64,000 bases of DNA from Lichtheimia corymbifera B2541 (lineage: Eukaryota > Mucoromycota > Mucoromycetes > Mucorales > Lichtheimiaceae). The DNA lies in the NCBI GenBank assembly GCA_000697475.1, contig JNEU01001003.1:62001-126000 (forward strand). Reading direction: 5' to 3'. Below the pieces are notes generated by a model. That model worked only from the letters and a program-made list of their open reading frames with translations. It did no database searches and was not told the origin of the DNA. Position 1 is the stretch's first letter. Every line of letters starts with the position of its first letter. The translations under genes were made by a program, and so were the position numbers. This document shows positions 12,878-24,800 of the stretch, in pieces.

Positions 12878-13357
12878 ATCTTTTCCTTGGTTGTGATATG
12901 ATTGATAGCGAAAAAAGGTGCACCGGTGGAGAAGAAGTTGAATGGCAAAAAATGAGCAATAGTGGTTGATCATCTAAACTCTATACGTTGCATGCAGCTA
13001 GGCTCCTGAATGGAACAGCCAAAATCAGATGGAACAGCCAAAATCAGTAAACATAGATGCGCAAGCATCGGAACGTGGTATGGATGTATAAAGCATTGTT
13101 GCCATGTGCACTTGGTAGTTTCTATTATCCGTGAATGTTTGTGTCCAAGACTCAAACCTGGATAGAATAGGCCGTCATCATCCATTTGTGCAAGCTGTCA
13201 ACTACATAAGTGTGACCAGCATCTGCATTACGTATCATCTCATTCATTCTGCTTTCAGTGAAATTTTGAACGCTGCGCATGATTAAGTACCACGCCCTTG
13301 GATATGGAATCAAAATTGCTAGTAGATGAAATCATTGACCATGCGGCAACTAATATG

Positions 13358-13395
<38 letters not shown>

Positions 13396-13420
13396 CAGTA
13401 TACACCGATTACTGATTGAG
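12878..13420. other. intergenic between P450-2 and P450-3, with (TA)n(TG)n microsatellite
   Basis: This contains the P450-2 promoter region and P450-3 3' flank. An AT-alternating then GT-alternating microsatellite runs from about 13350 to 13396. A 17-nt sequence around CAGCCAAAATCAG is tandemly duplicated at about 13017-13047. No gene is seen. Confidence 0.55.
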
Positions 13421-15537
13421 CTAGCTCGCACGCCGTACGAAGCGAACTTGATATGGGGGTGGTACGGCAATAACCCTTGCATCTTGTGGAAGGAAGCTTC
13501 CAAGGTCCAAAGGTGCAAAGTAACCTTCATGGTCTTTACGTGGCTCAATAGTGCAGTTTGCAAATACGTGGGCAAACACATGGAACATGTGAACTTCGGC
13601 CTGCATGATGCAACATTTTGATTAGCATTTGTGGATGATACAATGTCATATGGACGACACTCACTAGATAAATCCCAGGACATAACCGCCTATGATCATT
13701 TCCAATTATTGATATTTCGAAGCTATGATGTTGGCCTCTTACGATCATTACCTTCCCCAACCAAAGTTATATTGATCACGGTTTTCAATTTTGGATTTGG
13801 CTGACGCTGTAAACGTCCCTGGTTTATCGAGAAATCGTTCAGGTCGGAAAGCATATGGCTCGGGATACAGATCAGGATTCATATGCATTGCAGTCATGTT
13901 GGTCACGATTGTTGCACCCTTTGGAATGATTTTGTTTTGCCATACAACTATGCCACATTGGTTAAAGATTATGAACCCAATAGCAATAGTGGCAAGAGCT
14001 CAACTTACTATCCTCAGCTGCCTCATGTGGTAACCCTATGGTTGTGGTGGGTCGAAAACGCATACACTCCTTCTGTACAGCAATCATATATGGAAATTCC
14101 TCACGATCGGTAAACACTGGCATCCGCTTGTGGGCATCAATAAAATGGTCGAGCTCTTGCTGTATCTTTCGCTGAACCTCTTGCTCCACTGACAAGATGC
14201 CAAATGCCCACGCAAGGGTCACAGCTGTTGTCTCCATCCCACCACCAATGATATCAGCTATTGACAAAAGGTGGTGTTAGCAACATGGCCAAGGTAACCA
14301 AACATCTACTCACACAGTGACACGACGGCTGATATCTCATCGATTTCACCAGCATAGGCAGCTTCCATCAATACCGTCGCTATGCATTCTTTGCCATCGT
14401 TGTAGGCTTCCATCATCGAATTTAAAATCCATGTATCGCGTGATTCGGTATGCTTTGAAAATTCTTTCTCGTGTCCCAGCAGGCAACCAATAAACGATAA
14501 CACAGGGAGGTACTGACTGGCTACGTACTTGATTTTGGAAGACTCCTTAACATATTCTGCCAAAAGACTTGCTTGTTTGAAGAGAGGGTCGTTGATAGAT
14601 GTTGTGCGTTTACCAAAGCAGCAGAATGTTATATCGTCGAGTGAAAAGCGTAATAGGTGTTGGTATGGGTCAATATTATTTTCGGTTGCAAGGATATTGA
14701 CTAGCTTTTCAGCTTGATTGGAGATATCCGGAAGCATCTTGTTTATGCTGCTTGATCCAAAAAAGATTGAGGCTACAGTATGTGTTTTTGGAGCATGAGC
14801 AGAAGTATGGATGATGGTGAATGTAATGGATCCAGGTTACTGGTATCCATGTTGTGTATAGTACTATTTACCAATATTGCGTGTCTTCTTCCATGATTTG
14901 GTATTATTATCGGCAATAGTGATCCCTCTACATATACAAAGACAGTCGGAAGACGAAATGTCACTGTAAATTTAAATCATGCAGGGCACCTAAGCATTTT
15001 CACTCACCTCCCATTCCTGCTGTATATCTGGGTTAACATTTTGTTGTACGGCCGGTTTGCTGTTTGGCTACCTTTGGTAACCAGCACTTCGTGTGCAATA
15101 AAGGGATCAGCTATGATGACCACTGGTTTGACACCTGCTTGCATAAGGATGATCGGCCCTTAATCAACATTACTATCATCAGCTGGCTATGTCACTCAAC
15201 ACAAGCGAGTTCCCAGGAGTATCCAATACCATATTGTTCATGCCATTGGGAAATTGTCTTCATAACATCATATTCGAGATGAAAGATATGACCTACATTG
15301 TATACGTGGTTAATGAGTAAGTTTCACGAGCTATCTGCATATATAAAAATCACCAAAATATGGAAGGGCAAACCTGGGAGAAGGAAGGTTGGCGCTGTTA
15401 CTGCTAGCAGTTACGTATGTTCGCAAGCGAGAAATGATCCAAAACACAGCAACTGCCCCAGCAATGGGTCCCAGTGTTGATTTCGTCTTGATAATCCAAG
15501 CACGAAGGTTGGCAATGACTATGTCGCGAAAAACCAT
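13421..15537 (-). CDS. cytochrome P450, paralogue 3
   Basis: Third member of the minus-strand tandem array. Exon 1 starts at 15537 (MVFRDIVIANLRAWIIKTKS) and contains the anchor IAGAVAVFWIISRL and LPSPRFALPYFG. Later exons give the I-helix GGGMETTAVTLAWAFG, ExxR KECMRFRP and FRPERFLDK. The 25-nt haem microexon at 13665-13689 carries RLCPGIYL with a normal GTGAGT donor, and the C terminus is YQVRFVRRAS. All diagnostic residues are retained. It is the closest relative of P450-2. Product expected in the ER membrane with a cytosolic catalytic domain. Substrate unknown. Confidence 0.9.
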
Positions 15538-16082
15538 CGTATCTTTTTCTTGGTGGTGATATGATGAAAGCTACAGGAAAGGAAAAACGACAAGTTGAGT
15601 GGCGGAAAACGAGCAATTTAAATGGCCAATGATTATAAGATGTATGTGCATTGCTGCAGTAGCTTGACTCCTGGATTACAACAGCCAATTGTGCTCACAC
15701 AACAAAGATGTACGTATGCGCGTCGTTACCTTGGATACATGACGATTGCTTATCATTGGACGTTTGCCATTACCTGGATACGGTAGATAATCGTCATCCT
15801 ACCTCTCATCTCATTCACTCACTTCCAACCAGTGGATGCTGTTCATGATCAAATTACTACACACTTGGATGATGTTGTGAAAATCAGATCAAATAATGGA
15901 GTCCTCGACCGCACTGTATATGTATTGAAAAGATGAATGCAATGGGTAATTGTGTTTGTGTGTATATATATGTGTGAGTGAGAGGGTTGTCTAAATACGG
16001 TAGATATAAGGAGGAGTATGCAAAGTAGAAAGGTTGGTGGAGGACATGTGTCGTAGATGCATGTAATATATAAAATGGTTTT
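15538..16082. other. intergenic: P450-3 promoter and REG1-like 3' flank
   Basis: A 545-bp region with no convincing coding frame. It holds the P450-3 upstream region and the 3' end of the next gene. Confidence 0.4.
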
Positions 16083-17739
16083 TCATTGTTGACGAGATGA
16101 GGTGGAAGGTTTTGACCAAAGGTATGATGAAGCCCATTGAGTGAAATTGGTGAAAATGTTAGAGGATGATGATGATGATGATGATGCATTGTTGGTGTTG
16201 CCAGTGCTTCGTTGATCCATATTTCGATGCATGTCAACCACGGTAGAAGAATGCTGACTAGTTGAACGTGACATGGATGGCTCAGTAGCATCAATTGTAC
16301 ATGGTTCGCTCACTGGTAATGCCTTTCCAAAGCCCTGTTGACCTGGAGGAGAAAGAAAGTGATTCATGGTAGGAGGAGAAGTCGCTGTTGTAGGAGAGGA
16401 TGACATTTGGTTGTTGTCTTCTTCTTCATCGTGGGTATCCCAATCATCGTCATCATCGAATCCATAATCATCTTCTTCATCGTAGTCAATGGGTGGTTGA
16501 TGATTATATACGCAGGATTGCCCTACCCATTGAATAGCTTGTGGAGGACTTGTGCCACTGGGATGCTGTCGGGATCGAATCTCAATTTCCTCATTCTCCG
16601 AAGAAGATGATCCATCATCGTTGTCGTGGTCGTCATTCGCATGGTCTATCGTCCAACGATGGTTGTGCTCTGCTCGAAATGATGAAGATGATGAAGAAAG
16701 TGATGACACATCGTCCGTTTCTTGTTCAGATTGTGAGCTTGTTTTGAGTCGTGTGGGTGCAATCTTTTTGATAGACGATCGTGGTACTGATGATTGTGAT
16801 AAATGGTTGCTATCATCGTCATCCTCGGTATATAAATAAGAGTGATTGTCCTCATCGTCGTCGTCTCCTTCTTCATGATCATTGTCTTCGTCATCCATAT
16901 TTTCAAATCGTGCTCGGCGTCCAGACTTTTGGATAAAAGATGAAGATGAAGATGATGGTTCGCCTGTGCTCAATGCAACACATTGCTCAACATATTGATT
17001 GAATCGAAGTTTTGGTTGTCGATGAGTCGCAACAATTGAAGGTGAAAAGACCTTGAGTTTCTTGTTTGCTTCAGTGAGTGACATATTGGATGACGATGTC
17101 GTTGTTGTAGCGGATGCCGGTTCTTCTTCTTCGTCGTCGTCGTGGATCATGGTTGTTTTTGGTGCAGAAGCCTTTGCTGCTGGTGTTTCATTGACGAGAT
17201 TGGGTAATTCGATAGCTGAACGTCGTAATAAATCCGATGTTGTCACCTTTTTCAAAGCAGATTTGAGCGGTGGTTGTTCAGGCCGAGGAGATTGAGTTTG
17301 TCCTCTTGTTGTTCGGGTCATGAGGCCTAAAGTATCTTCCGTCTTTGATATCTTGGGTTGGGCATAGCGATCCTCTTCATCAATGTTCTTGATAACAGTA
17401 TGCAATGGACCATACAGCCATGTCACATCACTATCCTTCAGCCTAAAATAATGGTATGAGTGGTATAATTCCCTTATCATGATGTCACCTCACTTACCAG
17501 TTAAGTGTCTCGGGGCTCACAGTCTTGAGATTGTATTTATGCTTAGCCCACGTCCGCCATGATGCATTCTCAAGTCGTATCCCGTTAACAACCTCCTTCT
17601 TTTGCTTGGTCATAACACGCCATGAAGCTGCGAGATCCATCTCGTCAAAGCGATAGGACAAGTAATCGACACACATTTCCGGGTCTCGCACATGTCGACT
17701 CCGTGACAGGTTGTCATCCGCATGGTTCTTGGTCAGCAT
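16083..17739 (-). CDS. Reg1-like regulatory subunit of protein phosphatase 1, 533 aa
   Basis: Two exons (17739-17498, 17442-16083) with a 55-nt intron. Residues about 22-95 form the fungal Reg1/AreA-type N-terminal domain, with MCVDYLSYRFDEMDLAASW, RLENASWRTWAK, NLKTVSPETLNW and, across the splice, LKDSDVTWLYGPL. At residues 225-235 KLRFNQYVEQC matches the Reg1-type PP1 docking site (RVxF-like plus VEQC). In yeast, Reg1 brings Glc7 to Snf1/Mig1 to maintain glucose repression, so a role in carbon signalling is inferred. The rest is acidic and Ser-rich, with low-complexity Asp/Glu and Ser runs. A start at 17739 immediately follows a TTTCAG, so a 5'-UTR intron is likely. Confidence 0.85.
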
Positions 17740-18451
17740 GGCTGAAAAGTAGTAGACAAGAGTAGTGTTCAAATGATATCTGGAATAAAGAAAGAAGAGT
17801 GGGAGGATGAACAACCAAAAATATCATTTTTTTGGGCAGCGCTCACCAAACAATCATGTTTGGTATCTCTTTCAGCTATTACTACTACTACTTATACAGT
17901 GCTATCTTGGGAATGGATTGCGTTTGATCTCAATATATAAAGTACATGTGAATATGTCTTTCGGGTATCTTTCATGTCTACGCTTTATACCTGTAAAGAT
18001 GAAGCTTATCGTTCAAATGCTCGGCCACCACCATGTTAGCAATCATATTTCCCGATGTGTCATTATCCACAAAAACAATCCACTGCTATTGGTGATGGCC
18101 ACTAATCTGTTTCTGCCACCTTTCCCCGCCGACATCCCCACCCCGTTCCTTAATAAGATTACTAGACAAAGAAATACAGAATTGGGCTCATTATGCAAAT
18201 CCTTCTGGATCGTGGGAATTCAAACGCGCTGTATAAGTATGTAGAAATATGACCCTAACTCAGAAACGTTGTTGCCTTGACAACCAATCTTCTATGTAAC
18301 TTGCTCTTGCGTATTGGTAGTAAAGGAGCATCCACGCTTATCATTCATGGCTCATTTGTGTCTGACTTGTGTACTAACCAAAGATGACCAGTGCTTTTGT
18401 AATGATTATTTATTCGCACGTACAAGAAAAGAGGGGGGTGTTTATAGTCTT
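17740..18451. other. intergenic: REG1-like 5' region and U2AF1 3' flank
   Basis: The 710-bp gap contains the upstream part of the Reg1-like gene, probably including a non-coding first exon ending at a GTGAGC near 17850. A 145-codon plus-strand open frame here lacks any recognisable feature and is not called. Confidence 0.4.
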
Positions 18452-19306
18452 CTAACGATCATCATCATACTTGTAACGACGATGGTCACTATCATGCCGG
18501 CTGTATCGATCATCCTCTTCCTCCCGTCGTTTTTGTCGACTCTCTCGTTCTTTTTCACGTACAGATAGGCGTTGTGCATCTTGAAGATCTCGTTTCAGTG
18601 CTCTTGAAGGATGTCTCAAATGCATAAAGTTACAAAAGCCGCCACGATTGCACTCTGCAATTTCATGTTGTCGGCAACAAGCTTCTCTGAAATCAGTGAC
18701 CGGTGACAATTCCGCATACAATGGACGCCCTATCATACCATCATCAATATCATCTCCCTTCCAAATATACCGCCGCATCCTTACCGGCATAGAAACGATC
18801 ATTCAAACTATCCACTGCATTGCCAGCAGCCTCCTCGTATCGGTATTGACAATATACGTTGCCCACAAGATGATCACCAATATTGTCGCATACAATCATC
18901 TCCTCGACTTCTCCAAACTTTGCCAGTTCCATGAATACATCCTCGTAAAACAGATCAAAGTCTTGTTGTAGTTGGTCTGGGGGTATCGTGTACAGTTGTT
19001 CATGTGCTGGATTCTTGTACATGTTGGCTATGAGGATGGTTTGGGAGAACGTTGGCTTCACGTGCTTTCGAGAACACCGTTCGCCATGACGACACGCTCC
19101 AATCTATCCAAATCCCATACTATCCCATGAGTCGATCCATCTCCATCGCATCCGTATCCACCTATATCCCTCCTACCTTGAAATAAAAAGAGCAATTGAC
19201 CCTGTGAACACGACACGTTGATTAGCAGCAGAGAATGAGAGTTGTCACTGATAAAGACGTACTTGTCCTTTTCGGTACCGTAGATGCTTGCCAAGTATTC
19301 AGCCAT
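18452..19306 (-). CDS. U2AF1: splicing factor U2AF small subunit (U2AF35)
   Basis: U2AF35 recognises the AG at the 3' splice site with U2AF65. The start at 19306 gives MAEYLASIYGTEKDK, nearly identical to animal U2AF1. The next exon has the first CCCH zinc finger (GACRHGERCSRKH) and KPTFSQTI. The UHM/RRM follows, with FGEVEEMIVCDNIGDHLVGNVYCQ. The exon containing AELSPVTDFREACCRQHE and CNRGGFCNFMH is the second CCCH finger. The tail is an Arg/Glu/Asp-rich RS-like segment ending at 18452. About four exons. The conservation leaves little doubt, and it agrees with the intron richness of this genome. Confidence 0.94.
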
Positions 19307-20204
19307 CGTGCAGGATAAAGAGCGGAAGAGTGATATAGCACGCACCCCCATTATTTCAATCGCTGCTCGAAAGATCACACTGACACCCACGAAAAGCCAC
19401 CCATTCGCTTTCCTTATGCAACCACCACTCGAATGTAATGCGATTGCCCACCTTGATGAGTAACAATCAAAGATACTTTTAAATAACGTGATAGTCTAAT
19501 AAAGGATCATCCTTTGACTTTTATCTTTCTTCATACTTCAGGTACTCCTGCTCTTGAACATCTGGAAAATGCTACGCTAGAGGACGTGCCATATTACCTT
19601 GACTTTTGATCCACCATTACGGACGCAACACGTGATACATGACTTGAGAGATGTTGCAGTTGAATGTAGATCCAATCCTATTGTAGGTACTTGTTCCATT
19701 TTATAATCATCCATCATCAACCACAGCAAACACTTTATCGTTCCTTGTGAGCATAAGATTTCTCACACCCACTGCGCACAATAAAGAGATGTTGTCGCCA
19801 CCCATTATACTTCTACTGAATTTCTGCGCTCACAAGCAACAGACCCGACTGATAAATGGTTGCATGACATGATAAAGTGATGGTCTGCATATACCAGGAT
19901 TAAATCTGAAGAGCCTAAGTGTATTACAGTCTTCGTAGTATACATTGGCCAAACTAGGGCTATGTGATAAACATCTATCAACGATTGTACACCCACTTAT
20001 TACAAATGGGTTTGTCGTTGTCAGGCAATTCTGATCAAACGTATGCGTGTATGTCTGGCGTATTCGAGTGCTGTAATCACCAATGCTCAATCACCATCCC
20101 ATTTGTGCTACAACCTGTCAAGGGCGTGTGTGTAACCACCACGTGCCATTACACTCAGTCCTTCACCTTGATTATAGACACCATCCATTAGAATGAAGCA
20201 GGTT
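19307..20204. other. intergenic, no gene seen
   Basis: This contains the U2AF1 promoter and an anonymous AT-rich stretch leading into the left repeat block. Open frames are short and without motifs. Confidence 0.45.
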
Positions 20205-20400
20205 CATCACGCTTACATCATATGAAAACTCATATCTCAATGTTATAGATTGCTCACCTCGATCGTGAAACTTGGTTCACATGATTCCTTTAGACACGCC
20301 GAATACCTCTTTCCTCTATTAAAGGACCCCAGCACGCTTCATTGTAAAGTTTTAAGATATGACCATCTTTATGTTTTCATTATGCTGCAAGCGTGATAGC
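20205..20400. repeat. collapsed copy of the long hairpin unit
   Basis: The outer left arm (CATCACGCTTACATCATATG at 20205) is followed after about 50 bp by the inner part of the right arm (GATCGTGAAACTTG at 20261) and its distal end (CATTGTAAAGTTTTAAGATA, then ATGCTGCAAGCGTGAT). The centre and most of the left arm of the unit are missing. Similar collapsed copies lie in the right block at about 59570-59760 and 59905-60090. Confidence 0.65.
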
Positions 20401-20439
20401 CATCGTCTGATGACCGCGTCCAAAGTTCTCACAATGAAG

Positions 20440-21430
20440 CATGTGGTTGTTACTTGAATGTATTTGATCAGCGTGTCAAAGAGCACCTTCTGACCAAATT
20501 TCGCGATGGTGGTGGACAATCGCGGGGGCGTGCACTATACACCCTATTAGCGTTCCATCCGGTTCGTAAAAACATCATAATGAAACCTGTGATTTTTAAA
20601 TGAATGGAGTTGATCAGCATGTCCCAGCGAACTTGCTTACCAAGTTTCAAGTTTGGGAAGTGGAATCCCAGGATAATTCATACTATTTGACTTTTTCATG
20701 AATCCGGCGCTTTCCCAAATTCCGTCCACCATAGTCAATCCCACGTTAAATCCTCCCATTCAAAATCTTTAAATGAAGTGTGGGTTCTTTATTAAGACAA
20801 AGTTGATGAGAATGTCCAAGAGCACCTTGTGTGAAAGTTTCAAGTTTGTGGTGGGCAATCTCGAGATTATGGGCCGTTCATCCTATATATATTCCCGTCC
20901 ATTCATCGTCGGACGCTCCCGTTTTATTTCTTACAGTTAAGCCTGCGACTTTTATTTGAATGGAGCTGATCAGCATGTCGAAGCCCAGCGCACTGACCAA
21001 ATTTCACGATGGTGGTGGACAATCGCGGGGGTGTCCGCTATGCACCCTACTTGCGTTCCGTCGGTCCATCATCTCTCCTATATTTGGACCGCCCGATTCA
21101 TAAAACATCATAATGAAGCATACGGTTTTTAAATGAATGGAGTTGATCAGCATGTTCCAGAGAACCTGCTTACCAAGTTTCAAGTTCAAGGTGGGCAATC
21201 CCAAGGTAAAACATACTAAATGGCATTTCAATGAACCCGGACGGGGTACGGAATTTCGTCAGTCATAGTATACCCAATATTACACCCTCCCTTTTAGAAT
21301 CTTTAAATGAAGTGTGGGTTCTTTATTAATACAAAGTTGATCAGCGTGTCCAGAAGCATATTGTGTGGAAGTTTCAGCTTCGAGAGAGGTAGTCTCAAGG
21401 TCAAGTGTTAGTTTTATAATGTTCAAGGGT
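20440..21430 (+). repeat. six direct units with ~85-bp core (left block, array 1)
   Basis: Cores recognised by (A/G)AGTTGATCAGCATGT followed by AGAGCACCTTxTGACCAAGTTTCA occur at about 20463, 20609, 20800, 20964, 21139 and 21335. Spacing is 146-196 bp. Each is preceded by an AATGAA(G/A)...TTTTTAAATGAATGG or TTCTTTATTAATACAAAG lead and followed by GGTGGGCAATC(C/T)CAAG. Linkers diverge. The last four correspond one-to-one with the four units at 56800-57440. No protein is encoded convincingly. Confidence 0.8.
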
Positions 21431-22640
21431 GTGTCTGACAAGTCAACCTATTCTAATTTCCACCTCTTCCACACCCAGCCTCTTCCCTCTTCCCAAGCAC
21501 GACTGTTTCCCCATTCAAGCACAACTACAACCTGCGAACAATTGTCCTGCTTCAACCCGTCATGTCCATTCTGCAGTTGTCTTGTAATCCTATTGCCTTT
21601 GACTGAATGCGCATATACATGGCGTGTACACAACCTTCTTGTCACTCCACTACAACACCCGCGTTCCTTGACACTGCACGCGGTCTTGCACATTCCTCTG
21701 CTACAATCAACGTAAACCAACGTAACAGCATTCATTCCAGCAGTTGCTATTAGCAAAGTCTTCACGGCATTGTCTCAAACAGCGTTCACAGCCTTGTCAC
21801 TCTACTGCAACACACGCTCTTGCACACTTCTCTACACGACCAAACATAACAGCAGTTGTTATCCCATTGTCTCAAGTTACTTGCATCAACCTGCCTTACA
21901 GCCGTGTTTACATGGACAGCAAGTAGCCATCGTATAGAAGCAGCTTTATTTACGTGTATCAACTTGCTTTAATACATACGGATCCCTATGGATGTTGCCA
22001 TAACAGCCATCAACAACTACTACTGCGTGATACAAACATTCTTCATCTGGTTGAGCTGCGATAGAAAGTGAACAAGCAAGTGATTGACCAACTGTCAGCA
22101 GGAAAAGAAAGCATGTCAGCAAGCGACCCCATGAGCTCTTTGTATCAACATACCGGGCGTGCAATGGTTATCGATGGATGGATGGGTGCAATCCAGCTCA
22201 GTGGTGGATGATCCTGAAACGTGGGCTTGGTTACTTTGTACATCTTCAGCAGGAAGGGTGGATTATGTTGCATGGATACGGCTGAGGATGATGGTGGATT
22301 GGATGGCATGGATGAGACGGCTTGTATCTTTGACCAAAGTCAGTGTGCCTCTATGGATGATACGCACAGCAGCTAGTTTGCAACCATGGATGAAGATGTC
22401 TACGATGGTAGCAACCAATAGGATACCCACCGACTCTATTAGTTGGTTTCTGGGATGAGAGAGAGGATAGGAATTAGACAGTCGGAATGCGAGATTGGAT
22501 TACGTACATCATTATATCGAGACACTTTCTTTCTTTTTTGCCATATTACATTCGTTAATAAAGCTCTCTTGTTCACAAGTGGTAATTTTCAGCGGGTTGT
22601 ACACAGGTTTAAATAGACGCTTGTATGTTCAAAGATAATA
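21430..22640. repeat. module I, left copy (~1.2 kb)
   Basis: A segment with internal sub-repeats (ACAACACxCGCTCTTGCACxCTTCTCT, AACGTAACAGCA) follows the four direct units. From 21890 onward it is about 98% identical to 57826 onward, while its first part matches the right copy only loosely. The short plus-strand frame ILHLVELRLKVNKQVIDQ is echoed in module II as ILHFVELREKMTKQVIDQ, so a degenerate gene is possible. No known domain is recognised. Confidence 0.7.
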
Positions 22641-23080
22641 AACCTCTAGTAATGATACCCAACAATAATGCTTGTTACAAACGTTTGACCCACTGTAAGC
22701 CTCAGTGATTATGTTTAACGAGTGGACTATGATACAATATGACAAGAGTACATACATATGCAGCACATATGACGACTACTACCAGCATGCGCTATTTTGT
22801 GTGTATGACCTTATGTGGGTACAATCTTTGGAGACAAGCAATGCCATCGCCCCTACCCTTCTTTCACACAAATGCTCTCAGATGCACTAACTATTTTGAA
22901 TTGTCATCCATACCATGGTTCCATATGCTCTATCACACGCGAACCTTACTTACAGGGGCAGGAACCATTATGCAATCTCCACCAATAAGATTGAATCTAC
23001 AAGCCCCGCTCTCTCTGCTTAATTGCTCAAACGAGTCCGTTTTGCATCTTTGGTTCTAGAATAAGTGAGGCGATTGACAA
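22640..23080. repeat. segment shared with the right block, single-copy within each block
   Basis: This links module I to the hairpin array and is nearly identical to 58580-59020, with a few single-base and indel differences. Open frames on the plus strand are broken differently in the two copies by small indels (for example near 22800 versus 58760), which argues against a protein product. Confidence 0.65.
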
Positions 23081-24165
23081 TCAACAAAGATCACTTTCCA
23101 TATAGCATCACGCTTACAGCATAGTAAAAACATAAAGACAGTCATATCTCCAAACTTTTCAATGAAGCGTGAGGTCTTCAATAAAGCAAAGTTGCTTGCC
23201 GTGGCCAATAGGATCTTATGTGCAAGTTTCACGATCTAGCTCGCCAATCCTAGATTTCGCGATGTCACCACCAGCTAAAGTAGATCGAGGGTCGACCAAA
23301 AATATTTTGGCTGGTGGCGACCTTGCGGAATCTAGGATTGGCGAGCTAGATCGTGAAACTTCTACACAAGGTGCGCTACACCCCGACGAGCAATATTGTT
23401 CGATTGAAGACCCCATGTTTCATTGTAAAGTTTAGAGATACAGGCACCTTTAAGTTTTACATATGCTGAAAGAGTGATGCTATATGGTGAGTGGTATTTG
23501 TTCATTGCCAAGTATCATGCAAAGGAGCTGTGTTGCACAAAGAAGTCCCTCTGCATCTTCGGCTCTATCGGGGTCTACCTACTTGACAATGAACAAAGAC
23601 CACTTGTCATATAGCATCATGGTTACAGCATATGTAAAAACGTGAAAGTGAATTTATCTCAAAACTTTACAATGAAACGTGGGGTCTTCAATCGAGTAAA
23701 GTTGCTCGTCGGGGTAAAGCGCACCTTGGGTGCAAGTTTCACGATCAAGGTCCCCAATCTCAAATTCACCCAATGTCACCACCAGCCTCGTCGAAAAAAA
23801 ATTCGAGGTCGACCAGATCTACTTTGGCTGGTGGTGACATTGGGTGAATCTGAGATCGGCCACGACGATCGTGAAACTTCTACACAAGGTGCGCTACACC
23901 CCGACGAGCAATATTGTTCAATTGAAGACCCCATGTTTCATTGTAAAGTTTGGAGATACAGGCACCTTTATGTTTTACATATGCTAAAAGCGTAGTACTA
24001 TATGAAATGTGGTCTTTGTTAATTGTCAAGTAGGTAGACCCTGATAGAGCCGAAGATGCAGACGGACTTCTTTGTGCAACACAGCTCATTTGCATGATAC
24101 TTGACAATGAACAAATACCACATGCCATGTATCATTACGCTTTCAGCATATGTAAAAACATAAAG
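23080..24165. repeat. alternating long inverted-repeat array, left copy
   Basis: Two complete type-A hairpins are present. In the first, arms 23226-23275 and 23309-23359 match with about four mismatches in 50, around a 33-nt loop, and weaker pairing extends outward. The second has arms ending at 23786 and restarting at 23826. Between and after them are type-B loops (~65 nt) flanked by inverted copies of GATGCTATATGACAAGTGG...TTCATTG at about 23475-23625 and 23995-24140. The B loop at 23515-23580 is in opposite orientation to that at 24040-24105. The arms contain the same core as the direct units. Confidence 0.85.
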
Positions 24166-24800
24166 ATGTCTGTTTCTCCAAATCTCCATAGTGATGATAG
24201 AGGCTTTGTGAGTACGATATTGATCAGCATGACCGAGAGAACCTCCTGACCAAGTTTCGACGTCCCCACCAGCAATATCGGCGCGCACGGCCGTACACCC
24301 TATTTATGTTACCATCCTTTCGTAGTCTCTCCTATATTGAAGGTTTTCATAATGAACTCTGGGGACTTTATGAGAACGAAATTGCTCGGCGTGGTCGAAA
24401 GGATATTGTGTGAAAGTTTCAGGTTCTAGGTGGGCAATCTCGGGGAGCAGGAGCGTCTACCCTACTTTTCTCTATATTTGGGCTGGCCGGCATTCAAAAT
24501 GTTCATAATGAACCGTGCGATTTTTAAATGAATGAAGTTGATCAGCATGTGCGAGAGTACCTTCTGACCAAGTTTCAAGTGCGAAATGGGGAATCCCAAG
24601 AAACTACATACTAAATGACTTTCTCATAAATCCGGCGGTTTCCCAATTTCCATCCGTCATAGTAAACCCCACATTATGCTCTCCCTTTCGAAATTTTCAA
24701 ATGAAGTGTGGGTTCTTTGTTAATACAAAGTTGTTCAGCATCACCTAGAGCATATTGTGTGAAAGTTTGAGGTCCGAGACAGGCAATCCCAATATCATGC
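24165..24800 (+). repeat. four direct core units (left block, array 2)
   Basis: Cores are at about 24217, 24379, 24537 and 24731 (spacing 162, 158, 194 bp). They match the right-block units at 61155, 61318, 61475 and 61668 in both sequence and spacing. The second core reads TTGCTCGGCGTGGTCG, intermediate between the direct-unit and hairpin versions of the core. Confidence 0.8.

Noticed and set aside
17807..18244. 145-codon plus-strand open frame
   Set aside because: It has no recognisable motif and overlaps the likely 5' region of the Reg1-like gene on the other strand; composition is hydrophobic low-information.
23080..24165. Regularly repeated sequences resembling a CRISPR array
   Set aside because: The units are long inverted repeats with variable arms in a eukaryotic genome; there are no short identical direct repeats with unique spacers and no cas genes.
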